Assembly: GCA_011620345.1 (NCBI GenBank)
Contig: WOZJ01000049.1
Coordinates: 4,469 to 41,025, forward strand
DNA length: 36,557 nucleotides
From: Nitrospirota bacterium
GTDB lineage: Bacteria; UBA2233
Reading direction: 5' to 3'
In this document: one piece after another, positions 21,264 through 30,272 of the stretch
How the letters are laid out: each line of letters begins with the position of its first letter
Numbering within the stretch: position 1 is the first letter of the stretch
Made by a program: the position numbers and the translations under genes
Notes under the pieces: model-generated
Seen by the model: the letters and a program-made list of their open reading frames with translations, nothing else
Told to the model about the DNA's origin: nothing
Databases searched by the model: none

Positions 21264-23882
21264 ATGGAAGCCGTACGCGAAGCATTTCTTAAATATTTCG
21301 AACGGCGGGGCCATACCCTGGTCAGGAGCGCTCCGCTCGTGGCAAAGGACGACCCGACGCTGCTGTTCGTCAACGCGGGGATGGTTCCTTTTAAAGAGTA
21401 TTTTACCGGCAATAAAACGGCGCCGTTTCGAAGGGCAACCTCTTCGCAACGCTGCCTTAGGGTCTCCGGAAAGCACAACGATTTCGAGAACGTAGGCAGG
21501 ACGCCTCGCCACCATACGTTCTTCGAAATGCTGGGAAACTTCTCGTTCGGGGATTATTTCAAGGAAGAGGCCATCGCGTTCGCCTGGGAGTTTTTAACAA
21601 AAGAGCTCGGCCTTCCCGAGAAGAAGCTCTTTGCGAGCGTATACGTCGACGACGACGAGGCGTACGCGCTATGGCAAAAGATCGCCGCCCTACCCCAAGA
21701 CCGGATCGTCCGGCTGGGCAAGGAGCATTGCTTCTGGGCGATGGGAGACTTTGGCCCTTGCGGGCCCTGCTCGGAGATTTTGATCGACCTTGGAGCATCG
21801 CGCTCCTGCGGCAGGCCAGACTGTGGCGTGGGGTGTGATTGCGACAGGTACCTGGAGCTTTGGAACCTTGTGTTCATGAGCTACGACCAAGGCCCTTCCG
21901 GCGCCATTGCTCCATTGCCAAAACCAAGCATCGACACCGGCATGGGGCTCGAGCGAATCCTGTCCGTCGTCGAGGGCGCGCCGAGCAACTATGAGACCTC
22001 GCTGTTTACCCCCATCCGCAAGACATTGATCGGGTTGCTGCACAAAGAGCCCGATCTTGATAAGGAAGCACTGGGAACGGCCTTTCGCGTCATCTTGGAC
22101 CACAGCCGGGCGGCTAGCTTTCTTGTGCTGGACGGAGTGCTTCCAGCTAACGAAGGCCACGGCTATGTCCTCAAGCGGATCATCCGAAGGGCGCTTCGGT
22201 TTGGCAGGCTGCTTGGGCTGACGGAGCCTTTCTTGAACCGGCTCGTCCTGCCCGTCGCGGAGGTTTACGAAAAGGCCTACCCGGAACTCACGGCTCAGCT
22301 TCCGGCAATCCAGGGCATCATCCTTAAAGAAGAAGAGCGCTTCTTGGAAACGCTCGAGCGTGGCTTGAAGCTGCTGGAAGAAGAGGTTGCCCGCATTGGT
22401 TCCTCTGGAACGCTTCCTGGCGAGGCGGCGTTCCGGCTGTACGATACCTTCGGCTTCCCGCTGGACCTGATCGATGAGCTCTTGAAAGAGCAAAACCTTG
22501 GGTTCGACAGGGCCGGTTTTGAGGCGGCGATGAATCAACAGCGTGAGCGGGCCCGAAAAAAGAGTGCGTTCGGCCGCTCCAACCTCCTTGCCTCGGCCAA
22601 GGAAACGGCCAAACCCCGAGAAAGCACATTCATCGGGTACAATACGCTCAAATCAAGGGCCCGCGTGCTCGAAGTCCTTAGGCCTTCCGACGCTGGCGAC
22701 GAAGCGCTCGTCGTGTTCGACGAGACCCCTTTCTACCCTCAAGGCGGCGGCCAGCTGGCAGACCGAGGAGAAATTCTTGCCGAAGGGTTCTTGGGGCATG
22801 TCCAAGACGTCCAACGTCAAGACGGCAGCATTCTTCACCGGGTACGGCCCCTCAAAGGGGAGCTCAAAGAGGGCATGGAAGTCGAGCTCAAGGTCGACAA
22901 TGACTACCGAGAGGCCCTCATGCGCGCGCATACGGGCACCCACTTGCTCCACAGCGCGCTGCGCAGTGTGTTGGGGGAGCACGTCCGGCAGGCGGGATCT
23001 TTGGTCGATGCCGACAGGCTTCGGTTCGACTTCACTCATTTTGCTCCCCTGACAAGCGAGCAAGTTAAGGAGGTCGAGGTGCTAGCCCAAAAGACCATCC
23101 TTCAAGACCTCCCTGTTCGCATCGAGGAGACAAGCTACCAAGACGCGCTCAAGAGGGGGGCTCTCGCCTTCTTTGGAGAAAAGTACGCGGACGTTGTCCG
23201 TGTCGTCGAGATTCCCGGGGCGAGCATGGAGCTCTGCGGAGGAACGCACGTCGGACGGACGGGACAGATCGGGCCGTTCCGCATCGTGCAAGAGGGTTCT
23301 ATCGCCTCGGACGTCAGGCGAATCGAGGCCTACGTAGGCCTCTTGGCGCTCAAACACGTCCAAGAAGAATCATGGCTAATAGAAACGATCGCCTCAACGC
23401 TCAAAACGACACGAGGGGAACTCTTAAAAAGCCTTGAGGGCGTGCTTGGCGAACTAGACCGCCAACGCCGGCTCAACGCCTCGCTAAAACGCAGGCTATT
23501 GAATGCCCGCGCAGAGGAACTCCTTGCCGCCAACAAGCGCTTTGGTGATATACACTTGGTTTCCGGCTTTTTGGACGGTGTCGATATGCAGGGCTTGAGG
23601 GAGCTTGGGCTTTTGCTCCAAGAACGGCTCCCCAATTCGATTGCCGTCCTCGGGGCGGAGCATGAAGGCAAGGGTTTTTTGATAGTTCAAACCCGCGGTC
23701 AGAGCCCTAAAAACGGAAAGCCGGGCGCCCGGGCCATTCTGGACGCGCTCCTTTCGCGCATCGGGGGAAAAGGCGGCGGCAGGGAAGACTTTGCACAGGC
23801 GGGAGGGCTTGACCCTAAAGCCCTTCAGAGCCTTCTGCTGGAAGATCTCCCTGAGGTTCTTGAGCGGCTGGGGCTTGGTTGA
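21264..23882 (+). CDS. alaS: Alanine--tRNA ligase
   Basis: An 872-residue class II aminoacyl-tRNA synthetase charging tRNA-Ala. Domains in order: catalytic core (about 1-240; FVNAGMVPFKEYFTG, RHHTFFEMLGNFSFGDYF, SIDTGMGLER), tRNA-recognition helices to about 455, editing domain with zinc-site motifs HTGTHLLHSAL and CGGTHVGRTG, then a coiled-coil and C-Ala domain (from about 735) that ends in GGGREDFAQAGGL and a short tail. All hallmark motifs are intact. ATG 21264 has AAGGAGG 13 bases upstream, a long spacing. The last 68 bases are overlapped by the convergent bamD gene. Confidence 0.98.
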   Translation: MEAVREAFLKYFERRGHTLVRSAPLVAKDDPTLLFVNAGMVPFKEYFTGNKTAPFRRATSSQRCLRVSGKHNDFENVGRTPRHHTFFEMLGNFSFGDYFKEEAIAFAWEFLTKELGLPEKKLFASVYVDDDEAYALWQKIAALPQDRIVRLGKEHCFWAMGDFGPCGPCSEILIDLGASRSCGRPDCGVGCDCDRYLELWNLVFMSYDQGPSGAIAPLPKPSIDTGMGLERILSVVEGAPSNYETSLFTPIRKTLIGLLHKEPDLDKEALGTAFRVILDHSRAASFLVLDGVLPANEGHGYVLKRIIRRALRFGRLLGLTEPFLNRLVLPVAEVYEKAYPELTAQLPAIQGIILKEEERFLETLERGLKLLEEEVARIGSSGTLPGEAAFRLYDTFGFPLDLIDELLKEQNLGFDRAGFEAAMNQQRERARKKSAFGRSNLLASAKETAKPRESTFIGYNTLKSRARVLEVLRPSDAGDEALVVFDETPFYPQGGGQLADRGEILAEGFLGHVQDVQRQDGSILHRVRPLKGELKEGMEVELKVDNDYREALMRAHTGTHLLHSALRSVLGEHVRQAGSLVDADRLRFDFTHFAPLTSEQVKEVEVLAQKTILQDLPVRIEETSYQDALKRGALAFFGEKYADVVRVVEIPGASMELCGGTHVGRTGQIGPFRIVQEGSIASDVRRIEAYVGLLALKHVQEESWLIETIASTLKTTRGELLKSLEGVLGELDRQRRLNASLKRRLLNARAEELLAANKRFGDIHLVSGFLDGVDMQGLRELGLLLQERLPNSIAVLGAEHEGKGFLIVQTRGQSPKNGKPGARAILDALLSRIGGKGGGREDFAQAGGLDPKALQSLLLEDLPEVLERLGLG

Positions 23883-24891
23883 GGCCTTCTGTGTCTTCTT
23901 CGCCGTTGTCCACGCCTTGCGGCTCGCCTTGATCGCTCAAGTCAGTCTCTGCGGGCGGGGGCAAAGCCCTTTGCTCTTGTTCGTAGTCTCGATCGGCCTC
24001 GGTTTGGGAGGGGGCCTCTTTCTTCTCCTCCTGCCCTTCGGCCGCTTTTTCTTGCGGAACAAGCGCGCCGGATTGTTTGGCAGAGGGCTCTTCTTGCTTG
24101 GGTTTGGAGGCCCGCTCTTTGGACTCCCTTTCGCTTAGGCTGGTCAAAAGCCTCTTGGCATCATCGGTATCCTCCGCTTCCGGATAGGTTGATACAAGGT
24201 GCTCGAGCGTGCTTTTGGCCTTTTGGACATTGTTAGAGGCCTCGTAGCATTTAGCCAGGCCAAACAACGCCTTAGGAGCATAGCGTGAGGAAGGATACTT
24301 TTGAACGAGCCAGCCGTAACGCTCGCTCGCCCCTTGAAAGTTCTTACGCTTGAAATAAAAATCCCCAATTAGTATCTCTGATTTCGCAAGGCTTTCTATG
24401 CAGCTATTGAAATGACTCCTTGCCATATCGGCCCAGATCGAGTCTGGATAGCGAGAAAGGAGCTCGCCGAACGCGCTGGAGGCGTTCCTGGCCGGCGTTT
24501 GGTCTCTTTCGGCCTTAGGTTTTTGGTTAAAATAGCACATACCGAGTAAGTAATAGGCGTAGGGCGCATCTTTATGGGAAGGATGGCGTTTGATGAAATC
24601 TTCCAAGTACGCAGAGGCCTCGGCGTACTTTCCTTGGTAGTAGTAGAGCTCGGCCAGACGAACCTCGGCCATAGTTGACTTTTCGGAGAATGGAAACTCG
24701 AAGATGACCGCCGTGAATTTTCCCTCGGCCTCATCGTAGCGCCCCTTAAAGAACGACGAAAGCCCCTCTTCGTAGAGCTGGTCCACGTTCTTTTTGTGCG
24801 TAACGGGCTTAGTTTTGGCGCACCCGGCCGTAAGCCCGAAGCTCACCACTGCACAACACAAAACTATCCGTGAAAGCGCTTTTCCGGACAT
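23815..24891 (-). CDS. bamD: Outer membrane assembly lipoprotein BamD-like, TPR-containing
   Basis: A lipoprotein of about 358 residues. The signal peptide SRIVLCCAVVSFG ends in the lipobox LTAGC, so it is anchored to the outer membrane by its lipidated Cys. Residues about 35-240 form tetratricopeptide repeats of the BamD/ComL type (LYEEGLSSFFKGRYDEAEGK, AELYYYQGKYAEASAYLEDF, and YPSSRYAPKALFGLAKCYEA). BamD works with BamA in beta-barrel insertion. A long acidic, Gln/Glu/Pro-rich disordered tail of about 100 residues follows, not typical of the E. coli protein, and its last codons lie antisense to alaS. ATG 24891 is used; GTG 24900 is an alternative. A YbgF/CpoB-like or other TPR lipoprotein is possible but less likely. 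Confidence 0.8.
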   Translation of the reverse strand: MSGKALSRIVLCCAVVSFGLTAGCAKTKPVTHKKNVDQLYEEGLSSFFKGRYDEAEGKFTAVIFEFPFSEKSTMAEVRLAELYYYQGKYAEASAYLEDFIKRHPSHKDAPYAYYLLGMCYFNQKPKAERDQTPARNASSAFGELLSRYPDSIWADMARSHFNSCIESLAKSEILIGDFYFKRKNFQGASERYGWLVQKYPSSRYAPKALFGLAKCYEASNNVQKAKSTLEHLVSTYPEAEDTDDAKRLLTSLSERESKERASKPKQEEPSAKQSGALVPQEKAAEGQEEKKEAPSQTEADRDYEQEQRALPPPAETDLSDQGEPQGVDNGEEDTEGLNQAPAAQEPQGDLPAEGSEGL

Positions 24892-24943
24892 TGCATTCAC
24901 CCAGCGTGCTTAAAGATTTCCATAGAGTTTGAAGTTTCCTAAG

Positions 24944-24965
24944 GAGGGCCCGTAGCATTCCTGCC
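24944..24965 (+). repeat. Fragment resembling the GGCCGTAGC repeat (copy E)
   Basis: GAGGGCCCGTAGCATTCCTG shares GGCC(C)GTAGCAT with copy A. The rest of the element is not evident. It sits in the gap between bamD and the rhomboid gene. Confidence 0.3.
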
Positions 24966-25054
24966 TGCCATGAGGCGTTCTTATTAACAGGCTAAAAGAG
25001 TTTCTTCCCGTTGTCAACCGCCCGGCGGTGCAAAACGGCGTGAATGAGCGGCCG

Positions 25055-25741
25055 CTAAAGACGGACTCGGCGGAATTGCTCAATGCGTCTTCTTTTCTTT
25101 GGGATCAGAAACGCAAGCACGACGCCCGCCGCAAACCCCCCTACGTGCGCCCACCAAGCGATCGAGCCTGCTCCTGCCATGGACGAGCCCATACCATAAA
25201 GGAACTGCATCGCAAACCAAAGGACCAGAAAGATGGAGGCGGGGATATTCACAAACGTCAAGAAGATGAACACGGGAACGATCGTGAGCACGCTCGCGCG
25301 GGGGAACATCACAAGGTATGCCCCAAGCACTCCTGCAATCGCCCCGGAGGCGCCCACGATAGGGGTGGCATCGTAAGGGTTGATCGCCACTTGCAAAAGG
25401 GCAGCGCAAGCCCCCGATACGAAATAAAGCAACAGGAAGCGTCCGTGGCCTATTCTGTCCTCTACGTTGTCGCCAAAGATCCATAGAAACCACATGTTCC
25501 CCAAAAGGTGCAGGAGGCCCCCATGGAGAAACATGGAGGTCATGACAGGAACAGCTCTCTCTTTTAGCCCCGCTGCAAACGCGAAGTCCCTGGCAATGAG
25601 CCCGTAGGTACGAAAGAAAGGCTCCATTTGACCCTGGGGCACTCCCATTTCGTACAGGTAGACGAGCACATTCGCAAGGATCAAGCTAACCACTACGATC
25701 GGAAACGTATACGAAGGGTTTGAGTCGCGAATAGGGATCAT
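25055..25741 (-). CDS. Rhomboid-family intramembrane serine protease
   Basis: A 228-residue polytopic membrane protease with about six transmembrane helices. Family markers: HGGLLHLLGNMWFLWIFGDN (His-rich L1/TM2 region), the catalytic Ser in IVGASGAIAGVLGAY, and the catalytic His in WWAHVGGFAAG. It begins MIPIRDSNPSYTFPIVVVSL, typical of this bacterial subgroup, and ends in a short basic tail (KKRRRIEQFRRVRL) expected in the cytosol. It cleaves other membrane proteins; the substrate is unknown. It lies between bamD and the HU gene on the same strand. The start ATG has only a weak ribosome site. Confidence 0.93.
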   Translation of the reverse strand: MIPIRDSNPSYTFPIVVVSLILANVLVYLYEMGVPQGQMEPFFRTYGLIARDFAFAAGLKERAVPVMTSMFLHGGLLHLLGNMWFLWIFGDNVEDRIGHGRFLLLYFVSGACAALLQVAINPYDATPIVGASGAIAGVLGAYLVMFPRASVLTIVPVFIFLTFVNIPASIFLVLWFAMQFLYGMGSSMAGAGSIAWWAHVGGFAAGVVLAFLIPKKRRRIEQFRRVRL

Positions 25742-25766
25742 GGGATCAATCCATAAGGGGGCTCAA

Positions 25767-25800
25767 CAGAAAACAAGGGACATAGAAACCTATGCCCCTT
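25767..25800 (-). terminator. Intrinsic terminator after the HU gene
   Basis: On the minus strand AAGGGGCATAG-GTTT-CTATGTCCCTT forms an 11-bp stem with one G-T mismatch, followed by TGTTTTC. It lies about 25 bases past the HU stop and separates HU from the rhomboid gene. Confidence 0.7.
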
Positions 25801-25824
25801 TGTCGAACCGAACCAAGCGTTCAG

Positions 25825-26103
25825 CTACTTCTTCATGATGGATTCTTTCAGCGCCTTCCCTGCACGGAAGATAGGGGTGGACCTACCGGAGATCGTAATT
25901 TCTTCGCCGGTTTGCGGGTTGCGCCCCTTGCGCTCTTTCCGTTGAGACACCATAAAAGACCCGAACCCTGTCAACGTGACCTTTTCGCCCTTTTTTAGAG
26001 CATCGGTAACCGCCCCGACAAAGGCGTTGACGAGCGTTTCCGCCGCGCTTTTCGTCACGCGGGTTTTTTCGGCAAGTTGTTCGACCAGCTCTGCCTTCGT
26101 CAT
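25825..26103 (-). CDS. HU-family histone-like DNA-binding protein
   Basis: A 92-residue nucleoid protein that binds and bends DNA as a dimer. The N-terminal helices ([36 protein letters not shown]) are followed by the beta-saddle [20 protein letters not shown] and the DNA-contacting arm with the RNPQTGE motif, then [19 protein letters not shown] subunits differ in the arm and terminal regions, so HU is the better call. A GGGGGGGG run lies just upstream of the ATG as ribosome site. It is monocistronic, with its own terminator. Confidence 0.96.
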   Translation of the reverse strand: MTKAELVEQLAEKTRVTKSAAETLVNAFVGAVTDALKKGEKVTLTGFGSFMVSQRKERKGRNPQTGEEITISGRSTPIFRAGKALKESIMKK

Positions 26104-26171
26104 GTTCCCCCCCCTAACTAAACGTTTCTGTTTTCCGTTTGTCTACACGAACCTAATCAGCCACCCTCTCT

Positions 26172-26200
26172 TAAAAATCAAGGAAGACCAAGGATTTTTA
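26172..26200. repeat. 8-bp inverted repeat upstream of the HU gene
   Basis: TAAAAATC and GATTTTTA flank 13 bases. It lies about 70 bases upstream of HU and 185 bases upstream of the M20 peptidase start, in an otherwise featureless 280-base divergent gap. It could be a regulator site or a weak hairpin. Confidence 0.4.
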
Positions 26201-26385
26201 GGAAACTCCTAGCAGCAGAAAGCCTTCGTAAAACCCTCAAAGGGCTTAATGCCGGCCTTTTCCTGCTCCTTTGCCATTTACGCATATTTTTTGCGGAAAT
26301 TCAAGCTTTTTCTTCTAGTTTTCGGCTTTTCTGAAGGAGAAGAATCGAGGTAACATAGAAGGCAACAATTTAAGGGGGGTTTTTT

Positions 26386-27753
26386 GTGCAAACATCCCCT
26401 ACGCTGAGCACCCTCGGGCGAGATGTCCTGGAGCATCTTGCCGCCCTCGTTCGTTTCGATACCTCAAACCCTCCGGGGAACGAGCGGGAGGCATGTCTGT
26501 ATATCGCCCGTATCCTCGAAAGGGAAGGCGTCCCCTTTCAGACGGTCGAGCCCTCCCCTGGACGAATAAACCTTGTGGCCAGGCTCGAAGGAACCAAGGC
26601 CAAACGGCCCTTCTTGCTGAATGCCCATTTGGACGTTGTACCGGCAGAACGGGAAAAGTGGCGTCACGACCCTTTCGGTGCGGTCATTGAAGACGGATAC
26701 CTCTACGGCAGGGGTACGCTGGACATGAAGCAGATGGCGGCCATGGCCCTTGGCATCCTCGTTGCGCTCAAGCGTGAAGGGACAAAGCCGCCTAGAGACC
26801 TGATCGTGGCATTCGTGGCCGACGAGGAGGCTGGCTGCGGCATGGGCTCGGCTTATCTTGTGGCCCGTAACCCCGACTGGGTTGATTCAGAGTTCGGCCT
26901 GACGGAGGGCGGGGGGTTTGTCCTGCCCATCTTGGGCAAGACGTTCGTTACCGTTTGCGTGGCCGAAAAAGGCGTGTTTTGGGTTCGGCTGCACGCCTTT
27001 GGCAAGCCGGGGCATGCAAGCGTGCCCACGCCAGAGAGTGCCACGCTTCGGCTTGTCCACACGCTCGGCAGCCTGCTGAACCTCCCCCTTCCTCTGACCC
27101 TTACCCCCCCAATGCGGGCGTTTTTTGCAACACTAGGGGAAAAAGGCCCGTCGCCTTGGCAAGCAAGGGCGTTTATCCGGGCTATGCTGCGCACCAAAGG
27201 CTTGGAGCGCTGGCTATTGCCCTTAACCCTCAAAAAAGGCCCCGATTCCCATGCACTCGGCGCGATGCTTCGGAATACGATCGCGCTCACCCGGCTCGAG
27301 GCTGGAGTAAAGGAAAACGTGATCCCTTCCTCGGCAAGGGCGGACCTAGACTGCCGGCTACTTCCAGGGGAAACGTCCGGGCCGTTCCTCGAAACGCTGA
27401 AGGCGTGCATTCCCAAAGAAGACAAAGAGCACGTACGCTTCGAGGTCCTCCAGGACCAAGGAGCCTCCGCATCCCCTGCCGAATCCCCTCTTTACCGGGC
27501 GATCGGGAAAACGATCGAGCATTACCTTCCAGAATCCGGGCCGATCCCGTTCCTGACGCCAGGATTTACCGATGCCCATCACTACAGAAAACTCGGCATG
27601 ACGATGTACGGGTTCATACCGATGGAAGCCTCCTCGGGAACAGAGTTCGTCCGGCTGATCCACGGACATGATGAACGCATAAGCTTGAAGAACATCGATT
27701 TCGGGGCTACCGTGCTGATGGAATTGACTAAACGCATGCTGTTCGAGGTATGA
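26386..27753 (+). CDS. M20-family metallo-carboxypeptidase/deacylase
   Basis: A 455-residue di-zinc hydrolase of the M20 family (carboxypeptidase PM20D1-like, ArgE/DapE/aminoacylase clan). Metal and catalytic residues: H81 and D83 in LLNAHLDVVP, bridging D113 in GRGTLDMK, the Glu pair in VADEEAGCG, the TEGGG segment, and the final His in LIHGHDERI. The lid/dimerisation domain (about 200-320) contains GKPGHASVPT. The start is GTG 26386, with AAGGGGGG six to seven bases upstream. It cleaves an amide bond in a peptide or N-acyl amino acid; the substrate cannot be told from sequence. It is followed 58 bases later by an exported alpha/beta hydrolase. Confidence 0.92.
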   Translation: MQTSPTLSTLGRDVLEHLAALVRFDTSNPPGNEREACLYIARILEREGVPFQTVEPSPGRINLVARLEGTKAKRPFLLNAHLDVVPAEREKWRHDPFGAVIEDGYLYGRGTLDMKQMAAMALGILVALKREGTKPPRDLIVAFVADEEAGCGMGSAYLVARNPDWVDSEFGLTEGGGFVLPILGKTFVTVCVAEKGVFWVRLHAFGKPGHASVPTPESATLRLVHTLGSLLNLPLPLTLTPPMRAFFATLGEKGPSPWQARAFIRAMLRTKGLERWLLPLTLKKGPDSHALGAMLRNTIALTRLEAGVKENVIPSSARADLDCRLLPGETSGPFLETLKACIPKEDKEHVRFEVLQDQGASASPAESPLYRAIGKTIEHYLPESGPIPFLTPGFTDAHHYRKLGMTMYGFIPMEASSGTEFVRLIHGHDERISLKNIDFGATVLMELTKRMLFEV

Positions 27754-27811
27754 TCAAGCCATATCCTTCGATCGGAAAAAAACCTTTCTAAAATTAAAAA
27801 GGAGGAGAGCC

Positions 27812-28774
27812 ATGGCCCGTGTCATCAAGCCGCCGCTGGGACTTTGGCTTTTGCTAGCGATGCTCCTGGCCCCCTTGGCCGCCATGGTGCATGCTACCGA
27901 AGGCTGGAGGGCGTTTGCCGAGGACCCGAAGCATTCCAAATTCATCGACGTCGAGGGCGTTCGAACCCACTATATCGAGATGGGGTCGGGCAGCCCCGTC
28001 GTCTTCGTGCATGGCCTTGGCGCTTGGAGCTATTCCTGGCGCAAGAACCTCGAGGTCACGGCCAAGCTAGGATACCGGGTGATCGCCGTAGACCTCAAAG
28101 GGTTTGGCCTAAGCGGTAAGCCGGAGCCTGTCGCGAAGGAAGACTACTCGGTGGCCGACCAAACAAGGTTCTTGAAGCGCTTCCTAGAGGCGCTATGGAT
28201 CGGGAAGGCGGACATCGTGGGCAACTCTATGGGTGGTTCCGTTGCGCTGTACTTTGCGTTCACCTACCCGGCTTCAACCAACCGGATCGTCGTGGTAGAC
28301 CCGGCCTGCTACAAACAACGCTTCCCTTTGTTGCTCTGGGCCGTCAAAGCCCCCGTATTCGGCCGAATGTCCGAGGTATTCATGGGCCGCACCACAGCCA
28401 AGATGGTTCTCAAGCAGGTCTATGCCGACCCCAAAAAGATCAGCGATGACATGATCGAGGCGTACGCCATGCCCCTTTCGCTCAAAGGGGGCAAGAGAGC
28501 CTTTCGGATGGCGGCGAAACGCCTGTTGCCCCAAGATTACGACCGCGTCGTCGCCGCCTACAAGCAGATCCAGGCGCCTGCCCTCGTCGTTTGGGGGGAG
28601 AAAGACGGTTGGGTTTCGCCCGACATGGGAAGGCGGCTCGCAAAGGATCTTCCCAATGCCAGGCTCGTGATCATGAAAGGCTGCGGGCACATCCCCATGG
28701 AAGAATGCCCTCAAAGGTTCAACGAGGTGCTCTCCGCCTTCCTAAAGAAGGCGCCCAAAAGCAAAACGCCTTAA
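27812..28774 (+). CDS. Exported alpha/beta-fold hydrolase
   Basis: A 320-residue hydrolase with an N-terminal signal peptide (LGLWLLLAMLLAPLAAMVHA), so it probably acts in the periplasm or envelope. Catalytic triad: nucleophile S139 in GNSMGGSVA, Asp in WGEKDGWVSP and His in GCGHIPMEE. The oxyanion-hole motif is FVHGLGAW (65-72). A mid-chain cap region (about 165-235) is rich in Lys and Met. AAAGGAGGAG lies just before the ATG. The substrate is unknown; esterase, lipase or haloalkane-dehalogenase-like enzymes share this pattern. Its stop shares TTAA with the stop of the convergent V4R-STAS gene. Confidence 0.92.
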   Translation: MARVIKPPLGLWLLLAMLLAPLAAMVHATEGWRAFAEDPKHSKFIDVEGVRTHYIEMGSGSPVVFVHGLGAWSYSWRKNLEVTAKLGYRVIAVDLKGFGLSGKPEPVAKEDYSVADQTRFLKRFLEALWIGKADIVGNSMGGSVALYFAFTYPASTNRIVVVDPACYKQRFPLLLWAVKAPVFGRMSEVFMGRTTAKMVLKQVYADPKKISDDMIEAYAMPLSLKGGKRAFRMAAKRLLPQDYDRVVAAYKQIQAPALVVWGEKDGWVSPDMGRRLAKDLPNARLVIMKGCGHIPMEECPQRFNEVLSAFLKKAPKSKTP

Positions 28775-29814
28775 AGCAAGGCCTCGATCGCGGAACGCTT
28801 GCCTATTTTTTCTTCTTTGACCTTGTGCTGCAAGATGGCGGCGGCAAGGGCCTCGCGCAAGGAGGCGAACGTCTCGATATTGGCCAGCTCGACCCCCAAA
28901 TGGGCGAGCGTTTGGGCCATTTTGGGCGAAATTCCCGATAGGAAGGTCCTTCCTCCAAGAAGGGCGGCCGCCTCCGCCGTTCGGATCAGGCTGTCGGCCA
29001 CCTGCGTGTCCACGAGCGGAACGCCGCTCAAATCCACAATGACGGTTTCGGACTGCGTTACCACGATCCGCTCTAGCAGGGCTTCCATCACCGCCATCGT
29101 CCGCTCGGAGTCAATCGTTCCGACCAGCGGAAGGACAAGAATGCCTTCCCACACCTCCGTGATGGGCGTGGAGAGCTCTCTAATAAAGCGCTGCTGCGCC
29201 TCAAGCGTTTCTTGGAGTTGTGCGTTCGTTTCCTCAAGCTCTTTGAGAGCCTCCTTGGCAAAGATCGGGCGGTCTTCTCGCTCCTTCGCATCTTGTTTTG
29301 GTACGACCTCTAGCGTGCAGGCCTCCGCCCCAAGGGCTTGGCAGGAAGTCTCGATGCAATGCATTTCCTCCTCCCCCTTCAAGACCCCGAAGAAGCCGGC
29401 GATCATTCCGCAGGCAAAATCACAGGCGGGCCGCCCGGCTTCAACACCCAAGCGCTGCATCGCCCAGGCCTCTGGCAGGTCTTTCCCCTCGAGGACTGCT
29501 CGGCCCATCCCCTCTTCCAAGGACTTGAGCTCGACAACGCCACCGCCCAGGGATTCAAACGTGGCCAAGAGCTTCTTCAGGCCCTCTTCGCCCTTCTGAG
29601 CCTCGCTGGCCTCTACGAGCCTCTCGGCTACGGACCGGCCGTACTCTTTCCCGGACTCGTAGAAGATCCAGGCGGCCTCGGCCTCACCCTCGAGCCCTGC
29701 GATCGTCTGTTTTGTCCGGAATAACCCCCTGGTTATGGATATAAGGAACCGCCTGTCGCCAAACGCCTCCAATATGCCCCTTTGGGCTGCCTTGATTCCT
29801 TCTTGGTCCGCCAT
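28771..29814 (-). CDS. V4R-sensor/STAS (RsbR-like) stress regulator
   Basis: A 347-residue protein. Residues about 40-172 look like a V4R (vinyl-4-reductase) ligand-binding domain, including ACDFACGMIAGFFG and HCIETSCQALGAEACTLEV with four clustered cysteines. A coiled coil follows (185-212), then an RsbR-type STAS domain (217-335) with STPITEVWEGILVLPLVGT, VIVDLSGVPLVDTQVADSL and GGRTFLSGISPKMAQTLAHL. The two phosphorylatable sites of B. subtilis RsbR correspond to T216 (STPI) and S236 (DSER). The best start is ATG 29814, with AGGGA eight bases upstream, not the longer frame at 29850. No RsbS or RsbT partner is present. It is the last gene after gshA and dsrE on the same strand, so a redox or stress-sensing role is inferred. 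Confidence 0.85.
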   Translation of the reverse strand: MADQEGIKAAQRGILEAFGDRRFLISITRGLFRTKQTIAGLEGEAEAAWIFYESGKEYGRSVAERLVEASEAQKGEEGLKKLLATFESLGGGVVELKSLEEGMGRAVLEGKDLPEAWAMQRLGVEAGRPACDFACGMIAGFFGVLKGEEEMHCIETSCQALGAEACTLEVVPKQDAKEREDRPIFAKEALKELEETNAQLQETLEAQQRFIRELSTPITEVWEGILVLPLVGTIDSERTMAVMEALLERIVVTQSETVIVDLSGVPLVDTQVADSLIRTAEAAALLGGRTFLSGISPKMAQTLAHLGVELANIETFASLREALAAAILQHKVKEEKIGKRSAIEALL

Positions 29815-29896
29815 GGAACTATTCCCTTCTCCTGGTCCGTCACATTCCAAACTTATCCAATGTAGGCCACCTTGAGCGGCGCTTGCAAGAGACCTC

Positions 29897-30253
29897 CTAA
29901 AACACGAGGGCCTTGGTGCTCTCGAGCGTCAAGCGCGCCAAGTCGGCCATCGTTCCCGGCCGCACTCCCACGACAAGCTCTCCTTCGCCGATGCCCTTGG
30001 CCAAAAGGCAGGTCCCGCAGGCAATCACCTCGGCGCGCTTCTGGAGTAACCCCTCGATCTTTTGCCCAAGGTTGAGCCCTTCCAGCCCATCGGGCGAGTT
30101 TTGGTTCGATTTTGCCGCAAACACGCCGTCGTCAAGCAAAAAAAGCTTGAGCTTGGCCCCTTGATCGACAAGGCTTTCGGCAAGCCGAAGCGCGTTCATG
30201 GCCCTTAGCTTGTCCGGGCCGACGTCCAGCACGAGCAACACGAAGCCTTCCAT
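29897..30253 (-). CDS. DsrE-family sulfur-relay-like protein
   Basis: A 118-residue small cytosolic protein of the DsrE/DsrF/TusD fold (VLLVLDVGPDKLRAMNALRL, then VDQGAKLKLFLLDDGVFAAK). The active-site-like cysteines lie in EVIACGTCLLAKGI; TusD/DsrE proteins use a Cys here to carry persulfide. Members of this type often act in sulfur transfer or thiol redox reactions. It is encoded 19 bases after gshA and 82 bases before the V4R-STAS gene on the same strand, so it belongs to a thiol-stress operon. The partner DsrF/TusC or rhodanese is not in the window. Confidence 0.85.
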   Translation of the reverse strand: MEGFVLLVLDVGPDKLRAMNALRLAESLVDQGAKLKLFLLDDGVFAAKSNQNSPDGLEGLNLGQKIEGLLQKRAEVIACGTCLLAKGIGEGELVVGVRPGTMADLARLTLESTKALVF

Positions 30254-30272
30254 AAGGATTTTCCCCGATTAT

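Noticed and set aside
21690-22538. A 282-codon frame antisense to alaS
   Set aside because: AlaS motifs are continuous on the plus strand; the antisense product has no domain.
26955-27671. A 238-codon plus-strand frame inside the M20 peptidase gene
   Set aside because: Shifted frame of a confident gene; Arg/Pro-rich.
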